Origin: Moraxellaceae bacterium | GTDB taxonomy: Bacteria > Pseudomonadota > Gammaproteobacteria > Pseudomonadales > Moraxellaceae | DNA length: 45,040 nucleotides | NCBI GenBank assembly: GCA_025363155.1 | Contig: JANYEL010000143.1 | Span: 1 to 45,040 of the forward strand | Reading direction: 5' to 3' | Program-made: the position numbers and the translations under genes | The notes under the pieces: generated by a model | Told to the model about the DNA's origin: nothing | The model's database searches: none | Seen by the model: only the letters and a program-made list of their open reading frames with translations | Shown here: positions 1 to 8,769 of the stretch, piece by piece | How positions within the stretch are numbered: the stretch's first letter is position 1 | How the letters are laid out: each line of letters opens with the position of its first letter

Positions 1-41
1 AAGACAATGGCTATCATTAAGCCGAGAGGGTGACGTTTCAT
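1..41 (-). CDS. Start of a truncated gene (N-terminal 13 codons only)
   Basis: Reading leftward from an ATG at 39-41 gives MKRHPLGLMIAIV before the window ends. A basic start followed by a hydrophobic run suggests a signal peptide or membrane segment. An AAGGA ribosome binding site lies about nine bases upstream of the ATG. The gene has the same orientation as the UbiJ-like gene before it, with an 86-base gap, so the two may be co-transcribed. The product cannot be identified from 13 residues. Confidence 0.45.
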   Translation of the reverse strand, partial: MKRHPLGLMIAIV

Positions 42-127
42 GGCAAAGCATCCTTGGTGGAGTAGATGCTTAGGTAAACGTCGGATTTTGGAAAAAGGGT
101 TAAATGGGTGAAAATATTTTTTGAAAA

Positions 128-823
128 CTAATTTAAAAAATAAATTAATGTTCCAGCCAGTCCTGCCGCAAGACAAACTAAAATAATAAAACCGATAGTT
201 ATTAATATCTTCATGCGTTTATGAAGTTTCGCAATGACGTAGAGCTGTTCTTTCGTTTGTAAATTCATTTGATCTACAAGCAATTGCTGTTCATTCAGTT
301 TTTTGATCAGTGCACGTTGACTCTTTGAAGTGCGACCACTGGATACGGGCTCACCATTTTCATCTACATCTTTGTTGGGAACTAATAGGGATTTGAACCA
401 GTCAGATTGAACCCAGTGATTGATAATTTGTTGTAAGTTAAAGCTACTCATGAGCACCCTCAATTCATCAATTAATTCAATAGGTCCATCGATTTTAATC
501 CGACGAAGTGATGAAACTGGAGCCGTAAAAAAACCGTAAATCATGTCTTTAAAAGTCGCAGTGATGACAGCATCAATGTGACGTTCAGGCTGTTTTGCAT
601 CCAAGAGAACGCCCCGCGATGTGAACGTCACGAACACGACCGTCGAAGGAAATGAGGTTCTTATTTCTACCAATGCTTGTTGGTGAATGAGATTTTGTGC
701 AAGTCGTTTAGACTGACGGTCTGACTTTAATAAGAATGTTAAAAAAGCTTCTAAGACGATCAGCGTGATCGATTGTATGACACTTGCAAAATTTAAGTGT
801 TCTGATCGATCTTCCATGAACAT
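128..823 (-). CDS. UbiJ/SCP2-like protein with C-terminal membrane anchor
   Basis: The 231-residue protein has a body (about residues 25-135) that resembles the SCP2-like lipid-binding fold of UbiJ: residues of the type DAVITATFKDM, then TAPVSSLRRIKIDGPIELI and a hydrophobic helix. UbiJ is an accessory factor of the aerobic ubiquinone-biosynthesis complex, but the usual ubiE-ubiB neighbours are absent, so a direct role is not shown. A charged coiled-coil-like stretch follows (about 165-205), then a single hydrophobic segment near residues 206-230 that should anchor the protein in the inner membrane. The ATG at 821-823 is preceded by a strong GGGGAG site; an in-frame ATG two codons later is an alternative. 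It is divergent from the phasin gene. The family call rests on pattern recall only. Confidence 0.55.
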   Translation of the reverse strand: MFMEDRSEHLNFASVIQSITLIVLEAFLTFLLKSDRQSKRLAQNLIHQQALVEIRTSFPSTVVFVTFTSRGVLLDAKQPERHIDAVITATFKDMIYGFFTAPVSSLRRIKIDGPIELIDELRVLMSSFNLQQIINHWVQSDWFKSLLVPNKDVDENGEPVSSGRTSKSQRALIKKLNEQQLLVDQMNLQTKEQLYVIAKLHKRMKILITIGFIILVCLAAGLAGTLIYFLN

Positions 824-1228
824 TCAGCTCCCCACAAAATCAAACAGCCTACAAGTTCAATTGACTCATAAAAACCTATTGTTTGTTGTCACTCGTTGCA
901 TATTTAAGGTTTCGCAATAGACGAGATTGTAGAACATCTTCGTAAATTTACGTATTTAATGGAAGTTAACACACTCATTGATTTTTTGAAACCTGTTGCG
1001 TTTTTGAATTTGCAGCAAATTGTCTAAGTTATGTTTTTATGAAAATACTACGCGACAAGTCATAAACCAATTGAGATCGATATGCTACAATTATTGGCAA
1101 GACATTGCGTTTTACGCATAATCAATTGAATTAGCATTGACGAATCAGTCTTTGCTCATGCTGGTTTAACTCAGATATAAAAAATAATATGAATCGACTT
1201 TAGTGATTCATATGAAGGAACGATTTGT
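824..1228. other. Intergenic region between divergent genes
   Basis: This 405-base AT-rich stretch separates the UbiJ-like gene (minus) from the phasin gene (plus) and must hold both promoters. I see one weak sigma-70 candidate for the phasin gene near its right end. No convincing ORF, RNA gene or strong repeat is visible. Confidence 0.6.
1152..1180 (+). promoter_or_regulatory. Weak sigma-70 promoter candidate for the phasin gene
   Basis: TTGCTC, a 17-base spacer and ATATAA lie 49 bases before the phasin start codon. The -35 matches only partly, so this is a candidate rather than a firm call. Confidence 0.3.
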
Positions 1229-1720
1229 ATGAAAAAGACATCTAAAACTCCTGAAATTAAGCATAGTGAGCCTGAGGCGAATATGAGTTCATCTGATCAA
1301 ATAAACCCAGAAGAAACTCGCCGTAAGGGTGGTTTGGATTTTCGTAAATATACACAACAAATTTGGTTAGCTGGATTGGGTGCATTTTCTCGCGCCGAAG
1401 AAGAGGGTACTCGACTTTTTGATTCGTTGGTTCAAGTCGGTGAAGAGTTAGAGTCGAAAACCACTGGACTGGTTGATTCAACCTCTGGTGCAGTCGAAGA
1501 AGTTCGTGAAAAAGTCTCTGAACGTGTGACAGGGACGCGTAATAAAGTTGAAAAAGTACTTGATGAGAGTCTCAATCAAGGAATTTCACGCTTAGGCATC
1601 GCTTCACATCGCGAAATTAGTGAGCTCACGACACTTATTCATCATTTAACAGCTCAAGTTGAACAATTAACAATAGATATCAAGTCTTTGCAAGAGCATA
1701 TTGTAAGAAAAGAAAAGTAA
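1229..1720 (+). CDS. Phasin family (poly granule-associated) protein
   Basis: The 163-residue protein matches the PhaF/PhaI-type phasin pattern: a polar N-terminus, then the signature around residues 42-65 (YTQQIWLAGLGAFSRAEEEG) and a long amphipathic helix rich in E, K and V. Phasins coat polyhydroxyalkanoate granules or act as general helical surfactant-like proteins. The last 35 residues form a second predicted coiled coil (HREISELTTLIHHLTAQVEQL), a common oligomerisation tail in this family. An AAGGA site about ten bases upstream supports the ATG at 1229. No PHA synthase gene is in the window, so a link to polymer storage is by family only. It stands alone between the divergent UbiJ-like gene and hupB, which has its own promoter. 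Confidence 0.8.
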   Translation: MKKTSKTPEIKHSEPEANMSSSDQINPEETRRKGGLDFRKYTQQIWLAGLGAFSRAEEEGTRLFDSLVQVGEELESKTTGLVDSTSGAVEEVREKVSERVTGTRNKVEKVLDESLNQGISRLGIASHREISELTTLIHHLTAQVEQLTIDIKSLQEHIVRKEK

Positions 1721-1790
1721 TCATAATCAAGTGTTAGGCTAGTATTGTCTATTTATTATGATTATTTTTAGTATTCTTCGTATGTATTGC

Positions 1791-1819
1791 TTGCCAAGCC
1801 TTGAAGTCATTGATATAAA
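1791..1819 (+). promoter_or_regulatory. Probable sigma-70 promoter of hupB
   Basis: TTGCCA (1791-1796), exactly 17 bases, then TATAAA (1814-1819), 54 bases before the hupB start. Both hexamers match the consensus at four or five of six positions. Confidence 0.5.
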
Positions 1820-1873
1820 GGTCGCACGTCTTTTGTCGGACACATTTTTAACAACCTATAGGATATTTCCGTT

Positions 1874-2146
1874 ATGAACAAATCTGAGCTAATTGATGCT
1901 ATTGCTTCTAAAGCGTCCCTTTCAAAAACTGACTCAGCACAAGCACTTGATGCTGTGATTGCTGCTGTTGGTGAAGCTCTTAAAAGCGGCGATACTGTCA
2001 CGCTCGTTGGCTTTGGTACATTCAGTGTTAAAGAACGTGCCGCGCGTACAGGTCGTAACCCAAAGACTGGCGCTGCAATTCAAATCGCTGCAAGCAAAGT
2101 ACCTGGGTTTAAAGCTGGTAAAGGTCTTAAAGACATCGTTGCATAA
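1874..2146 (+). CDS. hupB: DNA-binding protein HU, beta-type
   Basis: This 90-residue protein is a full-length HU/IHF family member: [18 protein letters not shown] at the start, the [24 protein letters not shown]-binding arm around residues 45-65, and the typical [12 protein letters not shown] end. HU dimers bind and bend DNA without sequence specificity and compact the nucleoid. Position directly before ppiD is the same as in many gammaproteobacteria (lon-hupB-ppiD), although lon is not here. TAGGA about ten bases before the ATG serves as ribosome binding site. Its own promoter lies upstream and an intrinsic terminator follows before ppiD. Confidence 0.95.
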   Translation: MNKSELIDAIASKASLSKTDSAQALDAVIAAVGEALKSGDTVTLVGFGTFSVKERAARTGRNPKTGAAIQIAASKVPGFKAGKGLKDIVA

Positions 2147-2162
2147 GAAATTTTAGTTTTAG

Positions 2163-2215
2163 AAACATAACAACGCGCAATAAGTTTTTTAGAATAACTT
2201 AGAATTGTTATGTTT
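2163..2215 (+). other. Extended stem-loop after hupB
   Basis: AAACATAAC (2163-2171) pairs perfectly with GTTATGTTT (2207-2215), and within the loop TAAGTT (2181-2186) pairs with AACTTA (2197-2202). The structure sits between the hupB stop and the GC-rich terminator and may stabilise the hupB mRNA 3' end. Confidence 0.4.
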
Positions 2216-2220
2216 CAAGA

Positions 2221-2243
2221 GGCGCGCCCTATGGCGCGTTTTT
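2221..2243 (+). terminator. Intrinsic terminator of hupB
   Basis: A GC-rich hairpin, CGCGCC (2223-2228), loop CTAT, GGCGCG (2233-2238), followed by TTTTT. It lies 37 bases before the ppiD start, so it should end or attenuate transcription between hupB and ppiD. Confidence 0.75.
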
Positions 2244-2279
2244 CATTTTTAATTGCCTGCTGAACTGGAAATAAGATTT

Positions 2280-4175
2280 ATGGAAGGCTTTAGAACACTG
2301 GTGCGAGGTTGGTTGGGCAAAGTGCTCATGGTAGGTTTAACTTTACCATTCGTATTATTTGGCGTTGAGGGCTATTTTTCGAGTAGTTCACATAGTGAAA
2401 TTGCCGCAACTGTTGATAAAAAAGATATTAGTCGCGCAGAGCTAGAGAAGCGAGTTGGCGATCAACGTAAAGCACTTTTGGCTAAAGTCGGTGGTAACGC
2501 TGATTTGATTGATGAGACTGTATTGACTCAACAAGTATTGGATAATTTGATTGCTCAAAGTGTTCTTTTACACCAAGCCCATCGACTTGGCCTGAACATG
2601 ACAGATAACCAAATTGTTGAGCTCTTACATAAAGAGCCATCATTTCAAAAAGACAATAAATTTTCTGACGAGTTATTTCAGGCTTATCTCAAAAATAGTG
2701 GTCAAGATAAAGTCACTTTATTCAAAATGATTCGTGAACAAACCGCGATGAGCTTGCTGGCTCAAGGTGTGACGAATACTGGTGTAGCGGGTGGTTCTGA
2801 GCTTGATCGTCTGATGAAGTTGCAAACTGAAAAACGAGATGTGCAACTTGCGAGCGTGCTTGCAGCGCCTTATTTGGCACAGGTTTCTGTCTCTGATGCG
2901 CAAATCAGTACTTACTATAATGCGAATAAAACGCATCTTAATAGCATTGAACGCGTGAACTTAGATTTCATCACATTAGATAGTAATACGTTGACTGATC
3001 AAATCAATGTAACGGATGACGATTTAAAAGCACGCTATCAGACTATGGTTCAAGCCTCATCGGGTAATGAACAACGTCATGCACAACATATTTTGATCGC
3101 AACCGATAAATTGGGTGATGCCGCGGCGAAGAAAAAAGCTGAAGGAATTGCTGCACAAATCAAAGCGGGTACAGACTTTGGTTCATTGGCTAAAGCAAAT
3201 TCAGATGATCAAGGATCAGCAGCTAATAATGGTGATTTAGGTTTTGCTGGACATGGTGTTTATGTTCCAGAATTTGATCAAGCGCTCTATACGCTTCAAG
3301 TCAACCAAGTTTCAGCGCCAGTCAAAACACAGTTTGGTTATCACATTATTAAACTGCTTGAGATTAAAAAAGCTGATGTGCCTTCATTTGAAAGCGTAAA
3401 AGCACAGCTGACTGCTGAAGTGCATCAAGCGAAACTGGATGCAGCTTATGGTGATTTGACTAGTCAGATTAATGAACAAGCAGCAAGTTCAGATTCTTTG
3501 GTTGATTTAGCCAAAGCGCACAATTTGTCAATCTCTCATTCAGGCTTGCTTGGACGTGTGGGTGGTATTGGTGATTTTAGTAATAAAGATTTGCTCGCAA
3601 CAGCGTTCAATGATGAATCGACTAAAGATCGCAAAGTATCGAGTGGCATTGCGACCACGCCAACACGAATGATGTGGATTCAGGCAACGCAATATTTACC
3701 TGTTAAGCCACTCACTTTAGCTGAAGCGACACCAAGCATTCGTTCAACTTTGCAAATGCAAGGTGCTCTAGTTCTTGCTAAGGCTAAAGCGGATCAAGTT
3801 GCGGCATCTTTAAATGCTGGTAAATCACTTACAGAAACTGCCGCTGCGTTTGGTGTTGGATTCCAAGGCATGGGGGAAGTGGGTCGTCAAAATGGGCTTC
3901 CATCTCCTGTACTGTCTCAAGCCGCATTTAGTATCCAACCGCCGAGCGCTGGTCGTGTCAATGCGACGACAGTGAAAGTTGCGAGTGGTGTTGCGATTGT
4001 TGCAGTGAGTCGTGTTGTGGATGATTCTTCAGCGGTAACACCAGAACAACGGACACAGTTACAAAGTTCTCTGAGTCAATTGCGCGGTCAACAAGAACTG
4101 GATGATTATGTCGAGTATCTCAAGAACCAAGCAAAAATCGAGAAGTATAGTGCAAAGGCTAAAACAGGTTCTTAA
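2280..4175 (+). CDS. ppiD: Periplasmic folding chaperone / peptidyl-prolyl isomerase PpiD
   Basis: A 631-residue inner-membrane anchored chaperone. Residues about 9-31 form the single N-terminal membrane helix (VLMVGLTLPFVLFGVEGYF), followed by a SurA-N-like helical region (about 35-190), a parvulin PpiC domain near 265-365 (HAQHILIATD, then GDLGFAGHG and QFGYHIIKLLE), and a C-terminal region typical of PpiD. It helps newly exported outer-membrane and periplasmic proteins fold near the SecYEG translocon. The reading frame opens with a TTG at 2253, but the ATG at 2280 puts the membrane helix at the usual place and is the better start. It follows hupB, as is common, and ends at a strong terminator. 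Confidence 0.9.
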   Translation: MEGFRTLVRGWLGKVLMVGLTLPFVLFGVEGYFSSSSHSEIAATVDKKDISRAELEKRVGDQRKALLAKVGGNADLIDETVLTQQVLDNLIAQSVLLHQAHRLGLNMTDNQIVELLHKEPSFQKDNKFSDELFQAYLKNSGQDKVTLFKMIREQTAMSLLAQGVTNTGVAGGSELDRLMKLQTEKRDVQLASVLAAPYLAQVSVSDAQISTYYNANKTHLNSIERVNLDFITLDSNTLTDQINVTDDDLKARYQTMVQASSGNEQRHAQHILIATDKLGDAAAKKKAEGIAAQIKAGTDFGSLAKANSDDQGSAANNGDLGFAGHGVYVPEFDQALYTLQVNQVSAPVKTQFGYHIIKLLEIKKADVPSFESVKAQLTAEVHQAKLDAAYGDLTSQINEQAASSDSLVDLAKAHNLSISHSGLLGRVGGIGDFSNKDLLATAFNDESTKDRKVSSGIATTPTRMMWIQATQYLPVKPLTLAEATPSIRSTLQMQGALVLAKAKADQVAASLNAGKSLTETAAAFGVGFQGMGEVGRQNGLPSPVLSQAAFSIQPPSAGRVNATTVKVASGVAIVAVSRVVDDSSAVTPEQRTQLQSSLSQLRGQQELDDYVEYLKNQAKIEKYSAKAKTGS

Positions 4176-4200
4176 TTGATAATGCTTTAGATTGCACAAT

Positions 4201-4230
4201 AAAAAAACCTATCATTCGATAGGTTTTTTT
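4201..4230 (+). terminator. Intrinsic terminator of ppiD (bidirectional form)
   Basis: CCTATC (4208-4213), loop ATTC, GATAGG (4218-4223), flanked by seven A and seven T residues. It ends ppiD and could also act on the convergent nitrate reductase transcript. Confidence 0.85.
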
Positions 4231-4250
4231 ACGGATGAAATTCAATTAAC

Positions 4251-4320
4251 TGTAGCTGGCTGAGCTTGTCGAAGCCTTTCTCTATTCATATAAACCCTTC
4301 GACAGGCTCAGGGAACTACA
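4251..4320. repeat. REP-like inverted repeat, copy 1
   Basis: CTGAGCTTGTCGAAG (4260-4274) and CTTCGACAGGCTCAG (4297-4311) are imperfect inverted repeats, with outer TGTAG/CTACA arms. A second copy lies at 12961-13025. Such GAGCTTGTCGAAG palindromes are widely scattered in intergenic DNA of Acinetobacter and other bacteria. It sits between convergent ppiD and the nitrate reductase gene, a typical place. Confidence 0.75.
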
Positions 4321-4342
4321 AAGAAAAACTTATGTGGTGCTA

Positions 4343-7300
4343 TTAATAAACATCGCGAACGTAGCGTTTTTCTTTGGAGAGGCGGTTGATATATTCTTGC
4401 GCTTTGTCCTCTGACAAACCGCCGTGTTTAGCGACGATCGCTTTGAGTGTCGCATCGACATCCTTAGCCATTCGACTCGCATCACCACAAACATAGAAGT
4501 GAGCACCGGCCTCTAGCCAAGACCACAATTCTTCACCTTTTTCACGCATACGATCTTGTACGTAGATCTTTTCAGCTTGATCGCGTGAGAAAGCGAGGTC
4601 GAGGTGAGTAAGTAAACCCTCTTTTTGCATTTCCTCAAGTTCTTCGCGGTAATAAAAATCAGTCGCTGAGTATTGATCGCCGAAGAATAACCAATTGCGA
4701 CCTTTGTCACCACGGGCACGACGCTCATGCAAGAAGCCGCGGAATGGCGCGATTCCTGTACCAGGTCCAACCATGATCATTGGCGTATTGCCTTGATGTG
4801 GTGGACGGAAGTGAGCAGATTGTTGTACGAAAACTGGTACCGTGATGGTATCAGCCCGTTCTGCTAAGAATGTAGAAGAAACACCTTTACGTAAACGTTG
4901 CTCATGTTCATAACGAACTGCTGAAACAGTCAAATGAACTTCACCCGGATGGGCTTTCGGGCTTGATGCAATGGAATATAAACGCGGTTGCATACGTTTA
5001 AGCATGCCGAGCAATTCTGCCGCAGTCATTTTGACTGGGAATTGATGAAGGACATCGACCAATTGACGATTCCATACCCATGTTTTGAAGTCTTCTTTAC
5101 GATCTTCTTTGAGTAGTTGGCTCAATTCGTCATTGGTGGAATGCGATGCGATAAAAGTGAGTGCGTCATGGCTTGGGCGCGCTATTTCAAAGTGTTTGGT
5201 TAATGCTTCTGCGAGTTCAACGTCACCGACTTTGGCGACATGCACCATCATGCTCGATTCGAGTCCAACCAGTCCTATGATTTCATTGACCAGATCAGGG
5301 CAGTTGCTTGGCCATACGCCGAGTGAATCACCAGCTTCATATTCTAAACCTGAGTCACCGACATCAAAGGCAAAGTAGCGAGTATCTTTGGTTGCACCTG
5401 TAGAATTGAGACGCAGATTTTTGATCAGACGTGTCGGTGCTGGATTGTTTTTAGAAGGTAGAACATTATTTGATAATGCAGAAGATTCACCCGCTGCAGC
5501 AGAATGTAGCAGTTCGTCTTCTTCTTTAATCCGCGTAATAACCCGTTCCAGCCATGTGTCCGCAGTCGGTTGATATTCGGTATCACAATCGACGCGATCA
5601 GTCAGTGCAATTGCGCCCAACTCAGCCATACGTGTATTCAACTTGCGACCATGACCACAAAATTCATCGTAATTACTATCGCCGAATGCTAATACAGCAT
5701 AACGCACGCCTGCCAGTTTAGGAGCGGTGTCAGTCAGTGCTGACCAAAAGGTTTGACCATTATCAGGTGAATCACCGTCGCCAAAGGTGCTGGTCATAAT
5801 GAGCACGTATTGCGCTTTTTCTAAGTTTGAAATTTGATAATCGGCCATACAAGACAAGCGAATTTCAAAGCCAGCTGCCATGAGTTTTGTTGCGTAACAT
5901 TCGCTTAATGATTCGATATTGCCAGTTTGAGAAGCCCAGAGCAGTGCTACTTTCGGACGTGGGCGGAGGTTACGAGAATCAGAATCTTGACTAGACATGC
6001 TGAGCGCAGGCGCAGCTGCTGAACGACTAAATAGCCCAGCAAGTACGCCATCCATCCAGAGGCGAGTATGTGGAGAGAGTGGTGCAACTGCAGGAATTGT
6101 CGGCACGCCGCCTGCTTGACGGCCTTCGGTCGTACGCAATGCACTGATAAAGCCTGCCATATAGGCTTGCTCAGCTTCATCCAGTTGCGGTGGCTCTATC
6201 GCTGGAAGATTGAGCAGACCGCTCAGCGCATCGATATGTGACATGTCAAGTTCCTCTGTCGCATGGAAATTCAATGAAGATGTATTTATTGTTGGTTGTT
6301 CTGGCGCAGAAGCCTCATTTTTGGGCGCTTCCACTCTTTTGAGTTGAACGGCACAGAACTTAAATTCGGGTTGTTGTGAAATAGGATCAATCGCATCGTT
6401 GGTGACGGCGTTGATGCACAGGTTTTTGCCAAAATTGTCGTTCCAATGCATTGGCACGAAGCAGTTACCAGCTAGAACGCGCGGTGTTACCACGGCTGGC
6501 AATAATGCAAAACCACGACGTGAACGCACTTCAACGGTGTCTTTATCTTTGATACCTAGTGCGGCTGCATCTTCTGGATTAATTTCCACGAACGGGTTTG
6601 GATTCAGCTTATTCAGCATTGGAATCTTGCCCGTCTTGGTCATCGTGTGCCATTGATGTTGCAGACGACCCGTGTTGAGTACCAAAGGAAATCCTGCGTC
6701 AGGCATTTCATGTGGATCAACATGCGGACGCGCAAAGAAAACGCCTTTCTTTTTCGGTGTTGGGAAAATCAGACGCGGGCGTTTGCCATCAGGTTTTTCA
6801 TATGATGTTTGGCTAACACCATCATTGATATAGCGTATTGGATTACGGTCACCTGATTTTGAATCTAGGCTTTCTGGAGAACAGGGCCATTGCAAAGGTG
6901 TTTCTTTTAGACGGGCATGACTTGCACCGCGAAGGTCATAACCCGTTTTTAGATTGGTTGCTGCTGATATTTCCTCAAAAACTTCTGCCGCCGATGCATA
7001 ACTAAACGCATCAGAAAAACCCATTTCACATGCGATCTCGGCAATAATTTGCCAATCAGGTAACGCTGCATCTGGTGGCTCAATGGCTTTTTGCATGAGC
7101 GTCATATTGCGTTCAGAGTTGACCATCACGCCTTCCGCTTCTGCCCACAATGCACCGGGTAGCAAGATGTCGGCATAGCGATTTGTTTCTGTGTCAAAAA
7201 ACGCATCTTGGGTGATGACCAGTTCAGCCGCTTCTAAGCCATTAATCACGTTTTGACGGTTTGGCACGGTTGCAACAGGGTTGGTACAAATCACCCAACA

Positions 7301-8494
7301 GGCTTTAATTTCACCCGCAGACATGCGTTCGAACATATCGACTGTGCCTTCGCCTAGTTTGGTCTTCAAAGTGCCTTGCGGAATCTTCCAGAGATTCTCA
7401 ATAAAGGTACGATCATCTTCGACCAAAATGGAGCGTTGCCCTGGTAGGCCTGCACCCATATAGCCCATCTCACGTCCACCCATTGCATTAGGTTGACCTG
7501 TGAGCGAGAACGGACCACTGCCGAGACGACAGATTTTTCCAGTGGCAAGATGCAAATTACAGATGGCATTGGTATTCCAAGTGCCGTGGGTACTTTGATT
7601 AAGACCCATGGTCCAGCAGCTCATAAACTCAGGCGCTTGGCCAATCATTTGCGCTGCGAGACGAATATCTGCTTCTGAAATCCCTGTAACTTCGGATACT
7701 TTTTCAGGGGTGTAATCTTCTAAAAACGCAGGAAGATCTTCCCAGCCATCGGTAAAGTCTTCGATGAATTCAGCATCGGTATGACCGTTTTTATGCAGTA
7801 AATGTAAGAGACCATTGAGCAAAGCCAAATCAGTACCCGGCTTGATTTGCATAAAAAGATTGGCTTTATCTGCGGTTGCGTTGCGACGCGGATCGACCAC
7901 AATCAACTTAGCACCTGCTTTAACGCGCTCCATCATCCGTAGGAACAAAATTGGATGACAATCCGCCATGTTGCTACCAATGACGAAGAACAAGTCAGCA
8001 TGATCAAAATCTTGGTATGAACCTGGTGGGCCATCAGCGCCTAAAGATAATTTATAGCCACTGCCTGCGCTTGCCATACACAGACGTGAGTTCGATTCTA
8101 TATTGTTGGTACCAACAAAGCCTTTGGCGAGTTTATTAATCAAATATTGCGCTTCAATCGACATTTGACCTGATACATAAAACGACAGTGCATCTGCACC
8201 GTGTTCATCCATAATTGAACGCATACGGCGTGCAGATTCAGTAATGGCAGTTGCCATTGAGAGTTGGGCGCGTTCACTATTGCGATCGGGACGTGCAAAA
8301 GCATTTTCCAAGCGACCAGATTTCCGCAAGGCAAGGTGTGAAGAAGAACCTTTGGTGCATAGACGACCGAAGTTCGTCGGGTGAGTTTTGTCACCTGAGA
8401 CTTTGACAACTTGTCCATCTTCTACGTGTAGGATCATTCCACAACCTACACCGCAGTAAGGACAAACGGATTTGATGTTTTGACTTGTCATCAT
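4343..8494 (-). CDS. Fused assimilatory nitrate reductase / CysJ-like flavoprotein reductase
   Basis: This 1383-residue cytoplasmic protein joins two enzymes. The N-terminal half is a NasA-type molybdopterin nitrate reductase: [4Fe-4S] cysteines C11, C14, C18 and a fourth in LCTKG near 47, the Mo-ligand Cys in SRLCMAS near 143, and a molybdopterin dinucleotide-binding domain around 610-720. A linker (about 725-850) resembles the N-terminus of CysJ. The C-terminal part has a flavodoxin domain (WASQTGN, TSTFGDGDSPDNG), an FAD domain (RLYSIASSP) and an NAD(P)H domain (VGPGTGIAPFRGF, YVCGDASRMA). Electrons should pass from NAD(P)H through FAD and FMN to the Mo site, reducing nitrate to nitrite for assimilation. 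This architecture is known in Acinetobacter annotations. ATG codons stand at 8492-8494 and 8489-8491; either may start. A sigma-54 promoter lies about 60 bases upstream. No nitrite reductase or transporter is in the window. Confidence 0.93.
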   Translation of the reverse strand: MMTSQNIKSVCPYCGVGCGMILHVEDGQVVKVSGDKTHPTNFGRLCTKGSSSHLALRKSGRLENAFARPDRNSERAQLSMATAITESARRMRSIMDEHGADALSFYVSGQMSIEAQYLINKLAKGFVGTNNIESNSRLCMASAGSGYKLSLGADGPPGSYQDFDHADLFFVIGSNMADCHPILFLRMMERVKAGAKLIVVDPRRNATADKANLFMQIKPGTDLALLNGLLHLLHKNGHTDAEFIEDFTDGWEDLPAFLEDYTPEKVSEVTGISEADIRLAAQMIGQAPEFMSCWTMGLNQSTHGTWNTNAICNLHLATGKICRLGSGPFSLTGQPNAMGGREMGYMGAGLPGQRSILVEDDRTFIENLWKIPQGTLKTKLGEGTVDMFERMSAGEIKACWVICTNPVATVPNRQNVINGLEAAELVITQDAFFDTETNRYADILLPGALWAEAEGVMVNSERNMTLMQKAIEPPDAALPDWQIIAEIACEMGFSDAFSYASAAEVFEEISAATNLKTGYDLRGASHARLKETPLQWPCSPESLDSKSGDRNPIRYINDGVSQTSYEKPDGKRPRLIFPTPKKKGVFFARPHVDPHEMPDAGFPLVLNTGRLQHQWHTMTKTGKIPMLNKLNPNPFVEINPEDAAALGIKDKDTVEVRSRRGFALLPAVVTPRVLAGNCFVPMHWNDNFGKNLCINAVTNDAIDPISQQPEFKFCAVQLKRVEAPKNEASAPEQPTINTSSLNFHATEELDMSHIDALSGLLNLPAIEPPQLDEAEQAYMAGFISALRTTEGRQAGGVPTIPAVAPLSPHTRLWMDGVLAGLFSRSAAAPALSMSSQDSDSRNLRPRPKVALLWASQTGNIESLSECYATKLMAAGFEIRLSCMADYQISNLEKAQYVLIMTSTFGDGDSPDNGQTFWSALTDTAPKLAGVRYAVLAFGDSNYDEFCGHGRKLNTRMAELGAIALTDRVDCDTEYQPTADTWLERVITRIKEEDELLHSAAAGESSALSNNVLPSKNNPAPTRLIKNLRLNSTGATKDTRYFAFDVGDSGLEYEAGDSLGVWPSNCPDLVNEIIGLVGLESSMMVHVAKVGDVELAEALTKHFEIARPSHDALTFIASHSTNDELSQLLKEDRKEDFKTWVWNRQLVDVLHQFPVKMTAAELLGMLKRMQPRLYSIASSPKAHPGEVHLTVSAVRYEHEQRLRKGVSSTFLAERADTITVPVFVQQSAHFRPPHQGNTPMIMVGPGTGIAPFRGFLHERRARGDKGRNWLFFGDQYSATDFYYREELEEMQKEGLLTHLDLAFSRDQAEKIYVQDRMREKGEELWSWLEAGAHFYVCGDASRMAKDVDATLKAIVAKHGGLSEDKAQEYINRLSKEKRYVRDVY

Positions 8495-8554
8495 ATGTTT
8501 AGCGGATTGATGTCCGCTTGGTTTCCACTTGATTCATTTACATATCATGAATAA

Positions 8555-8570
8555 AGCAAAAATCGCGCCA
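8555..8570 (-). promoter_or_regulatory. Sigma-54 (-24/-12) promoter of the nitrate reductase gene
   Basis: On the minus strand the site reads TGGCGCGATTTTTGCT: TGGC, seven bases, TTGC, with GG and GC exactly ten bases apart as RpoN requires. The 5' leader would be about 50 bases. Several TGCAC/GCAC half-sites lie farther upstream (near 8650, 8697, 8721), but none forms a full NtrC palindrome. Confidence 0.7.
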
Positions 8571-8769
8571 TATTTATTGAAAATAAAAACAGATAATTAT
8601 AAAAATTCAGTAAGTTGGCTAACAATTCATCATTGAGTGATATAATTTATGCACGATCAATCACTTAAATCTATGCTATAAATAAAGTCAGTCATTTGCA
8701 CTTATCTTTTGTGAATCTAAGCACGTTATTATTGTTTCTAATACCCAAAAATCATTACGTTGAATTGCT

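Noticed and set aside
1095-1108. TGGCAAGACATTGC as a sigma-54 promoter for the phasin gene
   Set aside because: Only nine bases separate GG and GC; RpoN promoters need ten with little tolerance.
8645-8735. NtrC palindromes upstream of the nitrate reductase promoter
   Set aside because: Only scattered TGCAC/GCAC half-sites are present; none pairs with a correctly spaced second half.
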